Shown piece after piece: positions 35,801 through 47,439 of a DNA stretch of 64,000 bases (position 1 is its first letter; each line of letters begins with the position of its first letter). Under the pieces are notes generated by a model. It was not told where the DNA came from. It saw only the letters and a list, made by a program, of their open reading frames with translations, and searched no databases. The stretch spans positions 11,036,001 through 11,100,000 of the forward strand of contig OZ316899.1 of the NCBI GenBank assembly GCA_973895155.1, given 5' to 3'. The translations under genes were made by a program, and so were the position numbers. Source of the stretch: Marsupella aquatica. Its lineage: Eukaryota; Marchantiophyta.

Positions 35801-38800
35801 GTAGGTATGTGTCAATTCATCAACTGAGTGATATCACAGGTTTTGATATTCAGCAAAACGTTGGCGACAATGTTCTTTTCAATTCTAGCCGCCAGGTTCT
35901 TTGGAAACATCCAAATTAAATATTCCACGCGGGACCGTGTTGAGCATCAGGGCTGGATGAATTTTTGGGAAATTCGTTTGGTTGGGCTAGTTTGATGCTT
36001 ATGTGAGCTGGTATGGAAGCCATTCTAATCAAGCTTAGCAAAAGGGACGAGGAAAATAGCGTCCGAGTAGGAGGCCATACACCCCTGACAAAGGCCCTGT
36101 TTTGATCACCTGATGAGCTCGAGTTCTGATGCAAAGAAACAGCTTATGCAAAATCCAAAACGGGATTTCTGAATGAATTCCCTTGTGCTATTTTTCATCG
36201 CTTTCAAGCTTCTGATAGCAAACCTCCTAAATCATTGACGCAAGTGCTTGAGAAAACAGGGGATCTTGGAAACCTGTCAATGGCATGGAAATATTACATG
36301 AGCAGAAGGCCAGAGAATATCTGGGTGATTGAGGTCACCGGGAGCGTTTTCTTTGTTCATTTTCTTTGGATTTTGCATTTGATAGACATTCGTATGTGCT
36401 CAAAAACTTTTGATAAGGAATGTGTCCGTTCCATGTTTCTGACAAAAGAGGATTGCAAAGAACAAAAGTCTCTTGAGAGCTGAAATTAACATCCATGAAA
36501 GCCATATCTCCAGCCAGGTTGAGATGTTAGTGGCGGACAGTAGGCAGTCTGTTTGATCTGGTGTCCCGACCTCCGACTTTGGATCAGGACACTGAGGCTT
36601 TGATTTCGTCCTGGTGTGGGATATTGATTGATGATACTAATTGCAAGTGGTGTGTTTTTTACATGTTGACAACTTCCTTCTATTTTTGTTTTTCTTGTGT
36701 TTGTACAGTCGCAGTGGATCTGGTGCAAAATCCCCTCGCAGCCGATCAAATTCGAGATCGTTATCACATTCACGGTGAGTCTCATCAACGTCTTCGACAT
36801 TTGTGGCTTAAATTTTCCTCTGGTTATTGCACGGTCAATAGCAAGAGACGAACCAGGAAATGAAGGACTTTTCCGGTACAATTATAAATCAGATCCGTGT
36901 CAGTAAATTGGATGTGGTATATTCCGTTTCCTTCTTATGAACGACTGAACTAGCTAGGCACCAGTGGTGGTACGTTAAAATCCATCTCCACAGGGATAGA
37001 AATGGTTGGAATATGCGGTTGAACGAGTGAACTAGGTAGGGCATCAGTGGTGGCACGTTGAAATCCATCTCACAGGGGTAGAAATGTTTCGAGTATGCGG
37101 TTCTCAAGTCAAGTTTCTCCTCGTTAGTGGATTCCAAAGAATTGTAGATGTCCCAGTCAATGCGTGCTGTCATGATGGCCTCTCTCTTCGTCCGCGAAGT
37201 TTGATGATCATCTTCAATATCAGAGATTCAAGTTCTACGCAAATATAGGAAAGACAGAAGCTCGGCATTTTGCAGGTGTCAAATATCAGAACAGAAATTT
37301 GAAAGCTCAAGTCGGTTACGTGATTCTCTCATTGAGTTCCTTCCGCCCGAGTCCCTTTGTCCTTCCTCTCTTGAACCCGCTTCTGTTTTCTGCTTCGGCA
37401 TCGAAGTATGATCAAGTTTTACTGAGCCAGGTGGGTGTGATTTAGGTAGTTAGTCCTCTAAAGAGAGGGAGAGAGAACTGCCCAAGAAGGTTCTAGATAA
37501 CAAGGAGGCAGTAAATAGTTTTTAAATGAGGACTTTCTCAGAGGGGTGGATTCTAGGTCTCTGTATAATAATATCTGGACAAGAGTTGCTTACATACTGT
37601 TTGGTGTGGATTTACTATGTGAGAATAGCTTCAATGTTCGCATGATGGCTTCCATGAACTGGTTTGGCTATACATATTTTGTACTGTCACGGAGTTGTTG
37701 GATTTACGGACTGGATAAAGCAGAGGTTTCACCTTCTAGTTTAGCCACAACATTTTGAGGTTGTCTGTTCGAGGAGAGGGCAAGGCTAGCAGATTACAGA
37801 CTTCTTAGGTTAGCCACCTTTCAAGAGCTGTGGCCAATATTCCTCCCAAGGATGCAAGGGACCAAGTGGATTCACAATTTGAATCCTTAAGTGTATAGAG
37901 GCTCAGCTTAAGGCTTGCACTTCATTTTCAACAGCATCCTTTCATGCTATTATGATGTTTCGTGGCCAAACTACGCGAGTGATCTCCAGTGACGAGAGTG
38001 AGAATGCCGAGCGCTAGAATGTCTAACGTCTTTTTTAAGCATCAGTAATGGGGGATCTGAGAGAGAAAAGTTAGGACCAACCTGTTGAACCCATGTCTAG
38101 TCCAGTATTCGAACATCGATTCACTCTACACATAGTACTTAGATTACACTAAATCCTAAACTCGAAATTCTAGACGCGGATCAGTCTGAGAGAGCTGAAT
38201 ACGAATCAATATAAAGTGAATTTCCATTGCTTCTGAAGTCAAGGATCTGAGTCATTTCATCCAGCAAAATATTGTTGAGGTGTGCGGGTAATCTAGTCTT
38301 ATGTCGGTGCTTTCTGTCTGTTACAAGCAGGTCCAGATCAAGATCTCGACGACATTCGGTATTGGAACACATCTTTCGTCTACAAAAATTGAGCTTGCAG
38401 ATAAATCTCCCTTAAAGCTTCTACGGCCCTTAAATCTTATTCCTGAGGATATAACTATTTGTTTGATGCAGCTTACACAGTCTAAGGAGCGTAGTCGAAC
38501 TCCAAGCTTGAGTCTAAGTCGCTCGCAATCTCCTGTTCTGGTAAGTTAAATATCGAATTTGGGATTTGGAACTGGGTACCTTGTCAAGGAAACGTTGGTA
38601 AATTATGCTAGTGGTCCTCTGAATTCAGGTTATCTCAGTAGATTATTCGCGAGGACAATTCCTGCTTTTCAGATTTCCATGAGCTCTCTTTCTTAATATC
38701 ATGTGCCTCATTTCACAGCAGAGCAAGTTGAACAATATCTCAGGAAGCCGTAGTCCCAGTCCAAAAGAAAATTTACTGGTACGAGATCTACCCTTCAAAT

Positions 38801-38952
38801 TAGTAAGGTTATTCTTTGTTGACTGTTGCTCCTTCACTTTGCATCGTGTCGCTGGGACTTGCATTATAACTGCATATCACCTCGAGTTCTTGCTCTATTT
38901 TTTACAGGGGGGAGAGTCAAATGGCAGCGCTTCTCCCAATCTGCATGATTAG
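20833..38952 (+). CDS. SR splicing factor, SF2/SRSF1 type (plant SR30/SR34-like)
   Basis: Nuclear pre-mRNA splicing regulator that binds exonic enhancers and helps recruit U1 snRNP and U2AF. Fourteen exons join in one frame (909 nt, 302 residues): 20833-20919, 21443-21508, 21765-21839, 28641-28782, 28925-28971, 30676-30733, 35237-35286, 35439-35495, 35746-35804, 36709-36774, 38331-38358, 38472-38540, 38719-38778, 38908-38952. All introns are GT-AG. RRM1 has RNP2 IYVGNL (9-14) and RNP1 GYCFIEFE (46-53). A Gly-rich linker (77-123) leads to the pseudo-RRM with SWQDLKDHMR (134-143). The RS tail (about 205-302) has scattered SR/RS/SP pairs and is fairly weak. Start chosen at ATG 20833, which gives the family's [12 protein letters not shown] beginning; exon 12 may start 9 nt later at an alternative AG. 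Length fits plant SF2-like proteins. Introns 3 (6.8 kb) and 6 (4.5 kb) are exceptionally long. Confidence 0.95.
21840..28640. other. Intron 3 of the SR gene (6.8 kb)
   Basis: Donor GTAAGC after codon 76, acceptor TGTACAG. No intact gene, tRNA or recognisable transposase was found on either strand. A 25713-25955 frame with an acidic centre stands out slightly but is unsupported. The intron may hold very old, unrecognisable transposon sequence. Confidence 0.7.
30734..35236. other. Intron 6 of the SR gene (4.5 kb)
   Basis: Donor GTAATTG, acceptor TTCTAG; splits a glycine codon (phase 1). No gene or mobile element recognised inside. Confidence 0.75.
36939..37102. repeat. Two-copy tandem repeat in SR intron 10, 82-bp unit
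   Basis: 36939-37020 and 37021-37102 align with few changes: GAACGA(C/G)TGAACTAG(C/G)TAGG, CAGTGGTGG, AATCCATCTC, AGAAATG and TATGCGGTT in the same order. Non-coding; lies in the 1.56-kb intron between exons 10 and 11. Confidence 0.85.
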
Positions 38953-39553
38953 ATTCGTCTAGTGCATGCCGCCGTAAAAATGACATCTGAGATGTTCTTT
39001 CGCAATTCAGGAATTGTTGTTAAATAGGGAGCAAATCAATGTGGATTGCAATGCTTAGGTACACTTCTGGTCCTACAAGCTTATAGATTGTCTCCATTAA
39101 TAGTTATTTCGGATTTTGATCGAAGGGCATGAGTTAATATGGTGGACACCTTCAGACTCGGGATACATCCTGAGAGCCAGGAAAGGGCCTTTACTATTCA
39201 AGTCTCCACGTCGCTACCAAGATTACTCAGCACTTCCAGTGATGTTGGCACCCTTAATTTTTACTCGTGCAGAAAAGGTTACATGGCTATCAAATTTGTA
39301 AAGGGGATGGAATAGTTTTAAAGAGGTCTGCAAGTCAGTCGGCAACAATAGAGACGCATGGTTTTGTCACGGTAGTTTCACATTTGTGGGACAATAATAC
39401 ACAGGCCATGGATCTACTGATTGACTATGCCTCTGTCTGGCTTTACTACATACCCTAGGAAGCCCTTTGGAGTCGTCAATTTTGTTTGTTTGATCTGTGA
39501 CCTTTGTAGAAAAACGAACCCCAGGTTTACCGCCGCCATGAACGTCACAACCC
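38953..39553. other. 3' flank / 3' untranslated region of the SR gene
   Basis: No separate gene. Presumably contains the 3' untranslated region; no clear AATAAA signal could be assigned with confidence. Confidence 0.5.
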
Positions 39554-39658
39554 CAGTGGACTGTGTAGCCCTGACAGTTGACAAAAATGTCCTTACAGGC
39601 TTGTACAGTGGACTGTGTAGCCCTAACAGTTGACTAAAAATGTCCTTACAGGCTTATA
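39554..39658. repeat. Tandem duplication, 52-bp unit
   Basis: Units start at 39554 and 39606 with CAGTGGACTGTGTAGCCCT and continue through ACAGTTGAC and AAAATGTCCTTACAGGCTT with two or three changes. Recent local duplication. Confidence 0.9.
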
Positions 39659-40010
39659 CATTCTCCTTCTGATGGAAACCTAAACCTAAAGGAGTCTAAA
39701 ACCTAACGGAATGTAAAATCTCATGTTAGACTTGGTTACACTTGGGGAAACATGCCTAGATAAGAGCTCCATGCTTGGACCTGTGAGATGCACTACACCT
39801 AGACTTGTGACAAACTTGGGTGTCTAGGCAGCTGGTTGCCTTTCGATGAGTGTAGATTAGACATCACATTCATATACACAAGTAGATGACAAAGACGCCA
39901 AAGCCATCATGGTAGGTACTAAAAAGGTCATGACCTTATCACTACGTGTTTGATGTCAGGTCCATGACTCCTCTGTTCTCTAGTTCCAATGGTGGTGTGG
40001 TTCCAATGTT

Positions 40011-40450
40011 TGTCCATCTAAGATTTGCTATTGAATTTAGTTTAGTGAATGAGCAACATTCACTATATGCAAAAGTCAATACAAGAAACTTATGCTTCAT
40101 CTTGTCAGACATTACTATTTGTATAATTAATTAGGGTGAAACTTTGGATAAAAATCTATTCAGGTTTCCTATCTTTAATTAGAGTAAATCTGAACTAAAT
40201 CACAGCTACAAGTATATACATTTTCGTTCTAATTTTTGTCCATCTAAGATTTGCTATTGAATTTAGTTTAGTGAATGAGCAACATTCACTATATGCAAAA
40301 GTCAATACAAGAAACTTATGCTTCATCTTGTCAGACATTACTATTTGTATAATTAATTAGGGTGAAACTTTGGATAAAAATCTATTCAGGTTTCCTATCT
40401 TTAATTAGAGTAAATCTGAACTAAATCACAGCTACAAGTATATACATTTT
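40011..40450. repeat. Near-identical tandem duplication, 226-bp unit
   Basis: Copy 1 begins TGTCCATCTAAGATTTGC at 40011, copy 2 at 40237, and both run to TATATACATTTT (ends 40224 and 40450). I see essentially no differences across the shared part, so the duplication is young. AT-rich and non-coding. Confidence 0.9.
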
Positions 40451-41240
40451 TGTGCAACCCAGCTATTGGAATGCCCGGTCTTTGCAGTCTTTTTGCCATG
40501 AGTGCTTGAAAAAGACCGTCCTGCCATGAAAATGCAATGGAACCACATTACAAAGTAAATATATCCCACCATTCTTCAAACGGGACTGCACCAGGAGCCT
40601 GGATAGCACTGTGGCCTTCTTCCCTAATTCCCCTTGCAACAACTCTGCCCACTCTGCCTTCCACCTCCCCTATGCATGACTATTGCCCTGTCCAGAAAAA
40701 GGGAAAATCCAGAGAGAATCTGGACTGTCGATAAGAAGGGATAGATGGGCAAGATCAGGCGCAAGGACTTCAATTCAAATCCAATCTTGAATGGTGGCCG
40801 TTGATTAAAAAAGATAGTCGATTGACATCAAAAGCAAACCGGGATTACAAGGTAAGTCGACCCCCACGCCATTCTTCAAACGTCACTACGTCAGGAGCCC
40901 AGATAGCATTGCGCCCTTCTCCGCCCACCCTCCCTCCCTGTAGTTTAGGGTTTATTGTAGGGTTTACCCTTACCTTGTTCCTCATGGCTCCCTCCCCCGG
41001 CCTTGCATACACCAAGGGATCAACTCCAATCCTGCCATCCTCCAAGTGTCAACTCATCATGACCCCGCATTGTGCGGCGATCTCATCACGAGCCTTGTTG
41101 GCATCAAACCAGGGCTCCTCACGTTTACGGTTCTCGGGTTCCATGTATACCCTTAATTGTTTATGGTTTTCTTGTCTTTTCCTCCTTATACTAGTGGTTT
41201 TATTGTATACCATCCGGTTTTACCTTTTACACGGCCTAGT
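40451..41240. repeat. Dispersed module with telomere-like words, copy A
   Basis: Contains the ordered blocks CCATTCTTCAAACG, GGAGCC(T/C)(G/A)GATAGCA, CTGCCCACTCTGCCTTC, GTTTAGGGTTTA and ACACCAAGGGATCAACTCC. The same blocks recur at 42090-42330, 42330-42725 and 42770-42960. The short frames within are not real genes. Confidence 0.7.
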
Positions 41241-41269
41241 GATTCCTGGCTAGGCATCACATAGCTCCC

Positions 41270-42085
41270 CACTTAATTGTGAAGCATCCTAGCGAACAAC
41301 CTCATCTTTGTCCATGTAGTATCTCTTTAGGCGGTCGTAGTGTATGCAAATTGGGTATACCTCCCTTGTGATGTTAGCCAGTTGAACAGACCCATTGGAG
41401 AACTTCATGTTTACCCTAAAGGGTCCTAGCCATCAAGTGTAAAGTTTACCTGGAAACTTACTATACCTACTGTCATAGAGTAATACTAGGTCTCCCGTCT
41501 GGATACTAACTGGTTTCAGCTTTTTGTCTTATTGTTGCTTCATAGTATTCTGCCTATGTTCTACTCTTTCAGCTGAAATCATCCTTTCCTCTTCTAAGGC
41601 CTCTAATTTATATTCTCACTCCCTTAAGCTTTCTTCCTCTGATGATCTCTCCTTAATTGTAACTTGAAATGTACTAAAGCTTCCTGTCCGAAAGTTAAGA
41701 AGAAGGGTGTATGGCCGGTGGTTGACTTGTAGCCTGAATTGTAAGCAAAGACAGCAGCAAACAATTTGTCATCCCAATCAATTTTGTTTTGGGCCACTGT
41801 CTTGTTTAAGATCTTACCAATGATGCCATTTGCTAGTTCGGTTAGCCCATTTGGTTTTGGGTGGTAAGGGGTGGTAGGCCGATGACGTACTAGGTACTGC
41901 TCATTTAAACGGCTGACTATATCATTCAAGAAATGAGTTCCTCTATCACTTACTAATTCTAGGGGTGCTCCATACCTTGTAAAGATTTGCTCATACATAA
42001 AACGAGCCGTGGTGACTGCATCGTCCTTTGTCGTTGGCCTGGCATCCACCCACTTAGTTGCATAATCCGTAGCTAAGATGGGTTT
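41270..42085 (-). pseudogene. Ty3/gypsy integrase fragment
   Basis: Minus-strand reading: DYATKWVDARPTTKDDAVT (first catalytic Asp), LELVSDRGTHFLND (second Asp), HPKPNGLTELANGIIGK (catalytic Glu), then AYNSGYKSTTGHTPFFLTFG. Beyond about 41640 the C-terminal tail continues in another frame (TGDLVLLYDSRYSKFPGK, WLGPFRV) to about 41270. The core D,D-35-E pattern is present, but RT and RNase H are missing and the tail is frameshifted. It is bordered on both sides by telomere-motif modules. Confidence 0.85.
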
Positions 42086-42089
42086 ACCG

Positions 42090-43300
42090 TTTAGGGTTTT
42101 GGGTTTACCCTAGTTTCATGGTCTTTTTTCCACGCATGCCCGAAAATCTTTGTATTTTCGTCATGCCATGAAAATACAAAGTAATCACTTTACAAATTAA
42201 ATTGATCCACACACCATTCTTCAAATGTCATTGCATCGGGAACCTGGATAGCAGTGCGGCTTTCTTCCCGTACTCCCCTCGCATCAACTCTGCCCACCCT
42301 GCCTTCTACCTCCCTACTACACGACTATATACATTTTCATGCTGCCCAGCAATTGCAATGCCCGGACTTTGCAATCTTTTTGTGGTCTTTTTGCCACAAG
42401 TGCCCGACAAAGATCATCCCGCCATGAAAATACAAAGGAAACAACATTACAAAGTAAGTCGATCCCCATGCCATTCTTCAAACGTCACTACGTTAGGAGC
42501 CCAGATAGCACTGCGCCCTTCTTCCCTTTGTTTAGGGTTTACTATAGGGTTTACCCTTACCTTGTTCCTCGGGGCTCTCTCCCCGGCCTTGCATACACCA
42601 AGGGATCAACTCCAATCCTGCCATCCTCCAAATGTCAACTCATCACAACCCCGCATTGTGCGGCAATCTCATCACGAGCCTTGATGGCATCAAACCAGGG
42701 CTCCTCACGTTTACGGTTCAGGATTTACCATTTGCGGTTCAGGGTTTACCGTTTATAGTTTAGGGTTTACCCTAGTTTTGTGGTCTTCTTGCCATGAGTG
42801 CCCAAAACAGACCGTCGTGCCATGAAAATACAAAGTAAATTGATCCCCGCACCATTCTTCAAACGTCATTGCATCGGGAGCTTGGATAGCATTGCGGCCT
42901 TCTTCCCGTACTGCCCTCGCATCAACTCTGCCCACCCTGCCTTCTATTGTGTAGAGCCTCTCCATACGCTGCGGTGACTGCTCATCTTTGCCTCTCCTGG
43001 AACTTCGCTCAGACACGGGATTCACCTCTTTCTGGCCAATTCCGTAACACTCACTCGTTTTCCACAATCCAATTGCAACACCCGATTCCTGGCTTTACAC
43101 CAACTAGGACGGGTGACCCCCAACCCTCAACCCACTGCACTCCATGGGCACAGCACTCGGCTTTGAGAACATGAATGCCCTCCACAAAACTATACTAACA
43201 CTACTATTGTAGTAGTCCCACCTTGCCTTCCACCTCCCCGCTGCACAACTATCGAGTAGAGCCTCTCCTTGTGCCGCTAGCCCTAAACACTTGCCCCAAA
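42090..43300. repeat. Dispersed modules with telomere-like words, copies B to E
   Basis: Copy B (42090-42330), copy C (42330-42725), copy D (42720-42960) and a partial copy E (43210-43300) repeat the blocks seen at 40451-41240: GCCATGAAAATACAAAG, CCATTCTTCAAACGTCA, TTGCATCGGGAGC, GCATCAACTCTGCCCACCCT, and runs of GTTTAGGGTTTACC. The TTTAGGG words resemble the plant telomere unit but are interspersed, not a tract. No gene. Confidence 0.75.
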
Positions 43301-43405
43301 GTTTAGGGTTAGGATTGCCCAAACCTGGAACTACCTCAAACTCAAACTCCACTCATGGTAGCAAACCAGGGCACCACTCAGCCTTCCCTCCTAGCGGTTT
43401 GGGTT

Positions 43406-43737
43406 TGTTAAGGATTGCTCTTAGTCTTGTGACTCATAGGTTACGGCAATTAGACTAATCACAGTTAGGGACTTAGCTGAGGTTAGGTTAGTTGTGTGTG
43501 ACCTTGCATATACCAGGGCTAGTGTAAGCCACTGGTGTGAGGATGCATGCTCATTGTAACAAAGTGACTTGAGAGAGAGAGTGAGCTCATGTGTGGAAAC
43601 TACTCTTGAAGTAAAGATTTTGTGTTCGTGTGGACGTATCCTCGGAGAAGAGGTGAACCACGTATTGGATTGTGTTGATTATGTGTGCATCAAATTAGTC
43701 ACAATCTTATTGTCAAGGAGGACGTCATAGTTCAACA
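43406..43737 (+). repeat. 5' LTR of the copia element
   Basis: Starts TGTTAAGGATT and ends GTTCAACA (TGTT...AACA ends as expected), three bases before the primer-binding site. The 3' part (GTGGACGTATCCTCGG, GAGGTGAACCACGTAT) also occurs in the insertion at 46.7 kb. Confidence 0.75.
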
Positions 43738-43739
43738 AT

Positions 43740-43751
43740 TGGTATCAGAGC
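43740..43751 (+). promoter_or_regulatory. Primer-binding site for initiator methionine tRNA
   Basis: TGGTATCAGAGC, the standard plant copia primer-binding site complementary to the 3' end of tRNA-iMet, three bases downstream of the LTR end. Confidence 0.9.
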
Positions 43752-44124
43752 AAGCTTGGGAGTGACGATAGGATTTCACGTGACGTGTTTGTGATGGTTT
43801 TTCCAGCGGTTAGTGTCGGTGGATTTCACAGAGTTTTGTCGCATGGAACTTGGAGATGTTGGGGCTCAACGGATAGATTGGGGCAAGGGCTTTCTAACGG
43901 TGCAAAGAAAACATTGAACAGGGTTAGTGGTGTGGAGGAATTGAAATTTGTGCCGTTCTAGATTTTTTAGTGTAAAAAAATTTGTGTATGACAATTTTTT
44001 CAGAGGAGGGATCTGAAATTGTTTTCTCGACGGTGTTGATATGATCAACTAGCTTGCTCGATAATGAAATCTTGTGAAGTCAAGATGTTGCCCTTTGCAT
44101 TTCATCCCATAACATCAATGATGA

Positions 44125-47100
44125 ATGTATTTTGGATTGTGCCTGTACTTATCATATTTGTTGTATGAAAGAGTTTTTTAGTTTTTACTCGGTATCAACC
44201 GGTTCCTTGTTGATGAGGAATGATCACCCTTGTCAAATTGTTGGAATTGGATCTGTGAAAATTTGGATGTTTGATGGAGCTGTGCAAACAGTGAGTAATG
44301 TCAGACACACACCTGACATGAAAAAAACTTGATTTCTCTTGGAATGCTGGAAGCAAATGGATGTTGGTGGAGTTCTGCTGATGGTATTCTTCAAGTGTCA
44401 ACCGGAGGCAAGGTTGTCATGAAGGGTAAGCGGCACAGGAATCTATACTTGTTGGAGGGCAACGTGGTTTGTGAAGAAGCCAATGTAACCAAATCTCAAG
44501 GCAAGATGACTCAGTTGTGGCACTACAAATTGGGATACATGAGTGAAAAAGGTTTGGCGGTACTTTGCAAGAAAGGACTTCTTTCTAATTTGGAATCTAC
44601 TAAGCTAAATTTTGTGAGCATTGTGTGCTTGGGAAGCAGCATAGGAGAAGCTTTGGTGTTGGACACACAATACCAAAGTAATATTTGAGTATGTACATAG
44701 TGATGTGTGGGGTCCAGCCCCAACTCCCTCACATTGTGGAAAATTATACTATGTCACGTTCATTGATGAGTACTCAAGGTTTGTGTGGATCACATTTCTA
44801 CACGCTAAGTCTGAAGTTTTCCCCACTTTTAAGAAGTGGAATCAAACTGGATGCAAGGTGAGATATCTGCGATCAGATAACAGCGGGGAGTACGATTCAA
44901 ATAAATTTGAATTGTATTGTGCAGAGCAGGGGATTACTCACCATCTCATGATAGTTTATATTCCTCAACAGAATGGTGTTTCTGAGCGGCTCAACCAAAC
45001 ACTATTGGAGAGATCGAGGAGTATGTTGAGCCAATCAGGTTTACCACATGAATTTTGGGCTGAAGTTATAAATATGGTAGCTTATTTGGTAAATCTTTCT
45101 CCTTCAAGTGCAATCAATTTCAAAATGCCGTTTAAAATGAGGTATGAACGGCAAACAGACTATCAGGTTTTAAGAGTCTTTGGAAGTGATGCATATGCTC
45201 TCACACATAAGCAAAATTGATCTAAACTAGATCCAACTTCCAATAAGTGTCTTTTCCTTGGTTATCAACGTGGTGTGAAAAGATGCACGCTATGGGATCC
45301 AGAAGCTTGTACGTTGCTTGTCAATAAAGATGTATCATTTAATGAATCCAGATCATCAAAGGAGGGAGAAAATGCTCAGGCTTCCCGTACTTACAAAGGT
45401 AAATCTCCAATCCCAAACCATGTTGAGGGGGAGATTGGTCATGAGGATTTTCATGATGAAGGAGGTGCTCCGATAATGGAGCTGGTTCTGGTGGTGTAAC
45501 AAGAGGAGCAGGTTGTTGCTGGAATACCTCAAATTCAACCAGCAATGCAAGATCAGCCAGAATCATCTGCTAGAAAATCAAGACACACTACTCAAACTCC
45601 TACAAGGTATGGACAATGAACAGATTCATCAAGATTATATGATGCTGACATTGCACTTGATGATGATGACAGGGCACTGATCTTGGAAGAAGGAGAACCT
45701 TCTTCATATCATGATGCATGTATTTCAGACAAGAAAGATGAATGAAATGAAGCAATGCAGAGGGAGTTGAAATCTTCAAGTGACAACAAAACATGGGAGC
45801 TGGTGCAACTGCCAAGTAATCAACAAGTGGTGGATAGCAAATGGATTTACAAGCTGAATGACAACTCTTCAGATGGAGGAGACAGGATATACAAGGCAAG
45901 GCTTATTGCCAAGGGATTCACTCAAGAGAAGGGAGTGGATTACAATGAGGTCTTCTCACCAGTTGCCAAGTATTCCACAATACAAATTTTGTGTCAACTT
46001 GTTGTATTTTTTGATTTGGTGTTAGATCAAATGGATGTTGTTACTGCTTTTTTCTATGGCACTTTGGAGGAACAAATTTTCATGAGGCAACCCACTGGGC
46101 TTTGTGAAGAAGGGCCAAGAGAGTTTAGTTGTAGATTGCTTAAGTCCCTATATGGATTGAAGCAAGCTCCTCGACAGTGGAACAAGCGGTTTGATGATTT
46201 CATGCTTGCACAAGGATTCACTAGGATGGTGTATAACCCTTGTGTGTATACAAAATCAGTCAAGAATGGTGTTTTTGGTTTACTCATTTTGGTGCTCTAT
46301 GTGAATGACATGTTGATTGTGGCTAAGGATCAATCGCATGCGATGTTTTAGGTTTGACCCCCCTAACTTATAAGTGAAAAATATTTTTTTGCAAAGCCCT
46401 TTATTTCTTTAGATTTTGTCATTTTTATTAAAAAACCCCTAAAAACTTTAAAGAAAGTATTTTTTGCAATTAAATAGGCCTATGTGTTCTTTAAAGTCAA
46501 CCAGTCAATAAAACATGTCCTATGTGTTCTTCCATCAAACTTTGGAAGTCTTCCACCACGCCCATTTAAATGGGCCTATACTTCATCGCATGTGATGTAC
46601 CACTTCCGTGGAAGTGACCCCCCGAGTGGATAAGTGGAACTTAGGCTCATTGTTATGGAGCCACTTGAGAGATGAGGAGAGCTTACACTGTGGAGACTTG
46701 GTATGACCGACGGGCTTAAAGTTTAGTAAAGCTCTCTTGTATGTTCCTGTGGACGTACCCTTGAGGAGGTGAACCACGTATCTCTTGTGTTGACTACTTG
46801 ATCGTTGGATGTGTCATGTGCTTACCATTGCAATTGTCGTCTATGCTCAACAGACAAACTCAAAGCAAAATTGAGTTTTGAATTCCAAATGAAGGAACTT
46901 GGGAAAGCCAAGAGGATCTTAGGTATGGAGATTACAAGGAACTTTGAGACTGGACAGTTGTGGTTGAATCAAGGCAAGTATGCTAAAAAGGTACTTGCAA
47001 GATTCAACATGGACAATTGTAAGCCAGTAAATATTCCTTTGGCTCCACATTTTAAGCTATCATCGGCTTTCTGCCCCATGGATCCAGTGGAGAGAGGCTT

Positions 47101-47168
47101 GATGACTAAGGTTCCTTATGAGAAGGTAGTGGGTGGTCTAATATATTTGATGACGTGTACCAGGCTTG
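44125..47168 (+). pseudogene. Copia pol: protease, integrase, reverse transcriptase remnants
   Basis: Protease start ILDCACTYH (active-site Asp kept, 44133 region). GAG-pre-integrase segment (LWHYKLGYMSEKGLAVL). Integrase at 44690-45220: FIDEYSRFVWITFL, RSDNSGEYDS (second Asp) and PQQNGVSERLNQTLLERSR (Glu). RT from 45755: WELVQLPSNQQVVDSKWIYK, ARLIAKGFTQEKGVDYNEVF, LKSLYGLKQAPRQWNKRF. The RT catalytic box reads LYVNDML, with Asn where Asp is needed (GAT to AAT), so it is catalytically dead. After the LTR-like insertion coding resumes at 46850 (LKAKLSFEFQMKELG, RILGMEITRN) and stops at TCTRLD. Several other stops and frame changes. Confidence 0.9.
46344..46852 (+). mobile_element. Solo-LTR-like insertion inside copia RT
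   Basis: Begins TGTTTTAGG and ends CTCAACA. The 3' part resembles the element's own LTR (CTGTGGACGTACCC, GAGGTGAACCACGTAT, TGTGTTGA). It separates MLIVAKDQ from TDKLKAKLSFEF, which are adjacent in normal RT. The target duplication is not clear, so ends are approximate. Confidence 0.6.
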
Positions 47169-47439
47169 ATCGAGGTCTTTACAAAAGGCAGCAAAATAGG
47201 AAACAGGAGTTCATAACAGAAATTGGTAACAGGGAAAAAGACTGGTAATAGGAAAATGGATGGCTCTTTCCTGCATTTTTTCTGCAAAGTTTCTTTTGGA
47301 ATTTTTTTCTGGTAGCACCTGGCGCTGGTAAAACTAGAGCCGACGGTGAGGTGTTTAGGAAAGTTAATATAAGAAACTAGTAGCGGTAGGAATTCTCCAA
47401 GACTATTGTTAGGACCGGGCGATGTGAAGAGTCTATAAT

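Larger units (their letters stand above)
43406..47170 (+). mobile_element. Defective Ty1/copia retrotransposon, 3'-truncated
   Basis: 5' LTR 43406-43737, primer-binding site 43740-43751, then protease, integrase and RT. The gag region is almost wholly missing: only about 375 bp lie between primer site and protease. Homology stops at about 47168 in the end of RT, before RNase H, exactly where the next element begins. A 509-bp LTR-like piece is inserted inside RT (46344-46852). Confidence 0.88.

Noticed and set aside
36561-36863. 100-residue frame (+) overlapping SR exon 10
   Set aside because: It is in a different frame from the exon, which itself reads [18 protein letters not shown] with proper splice sites.
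42720-42775. Interstitial telomere tract
   Set aside because: TTTAGGG-like words are interrupted by ACC and ACGG and occur once per module rather than as a continuous array.
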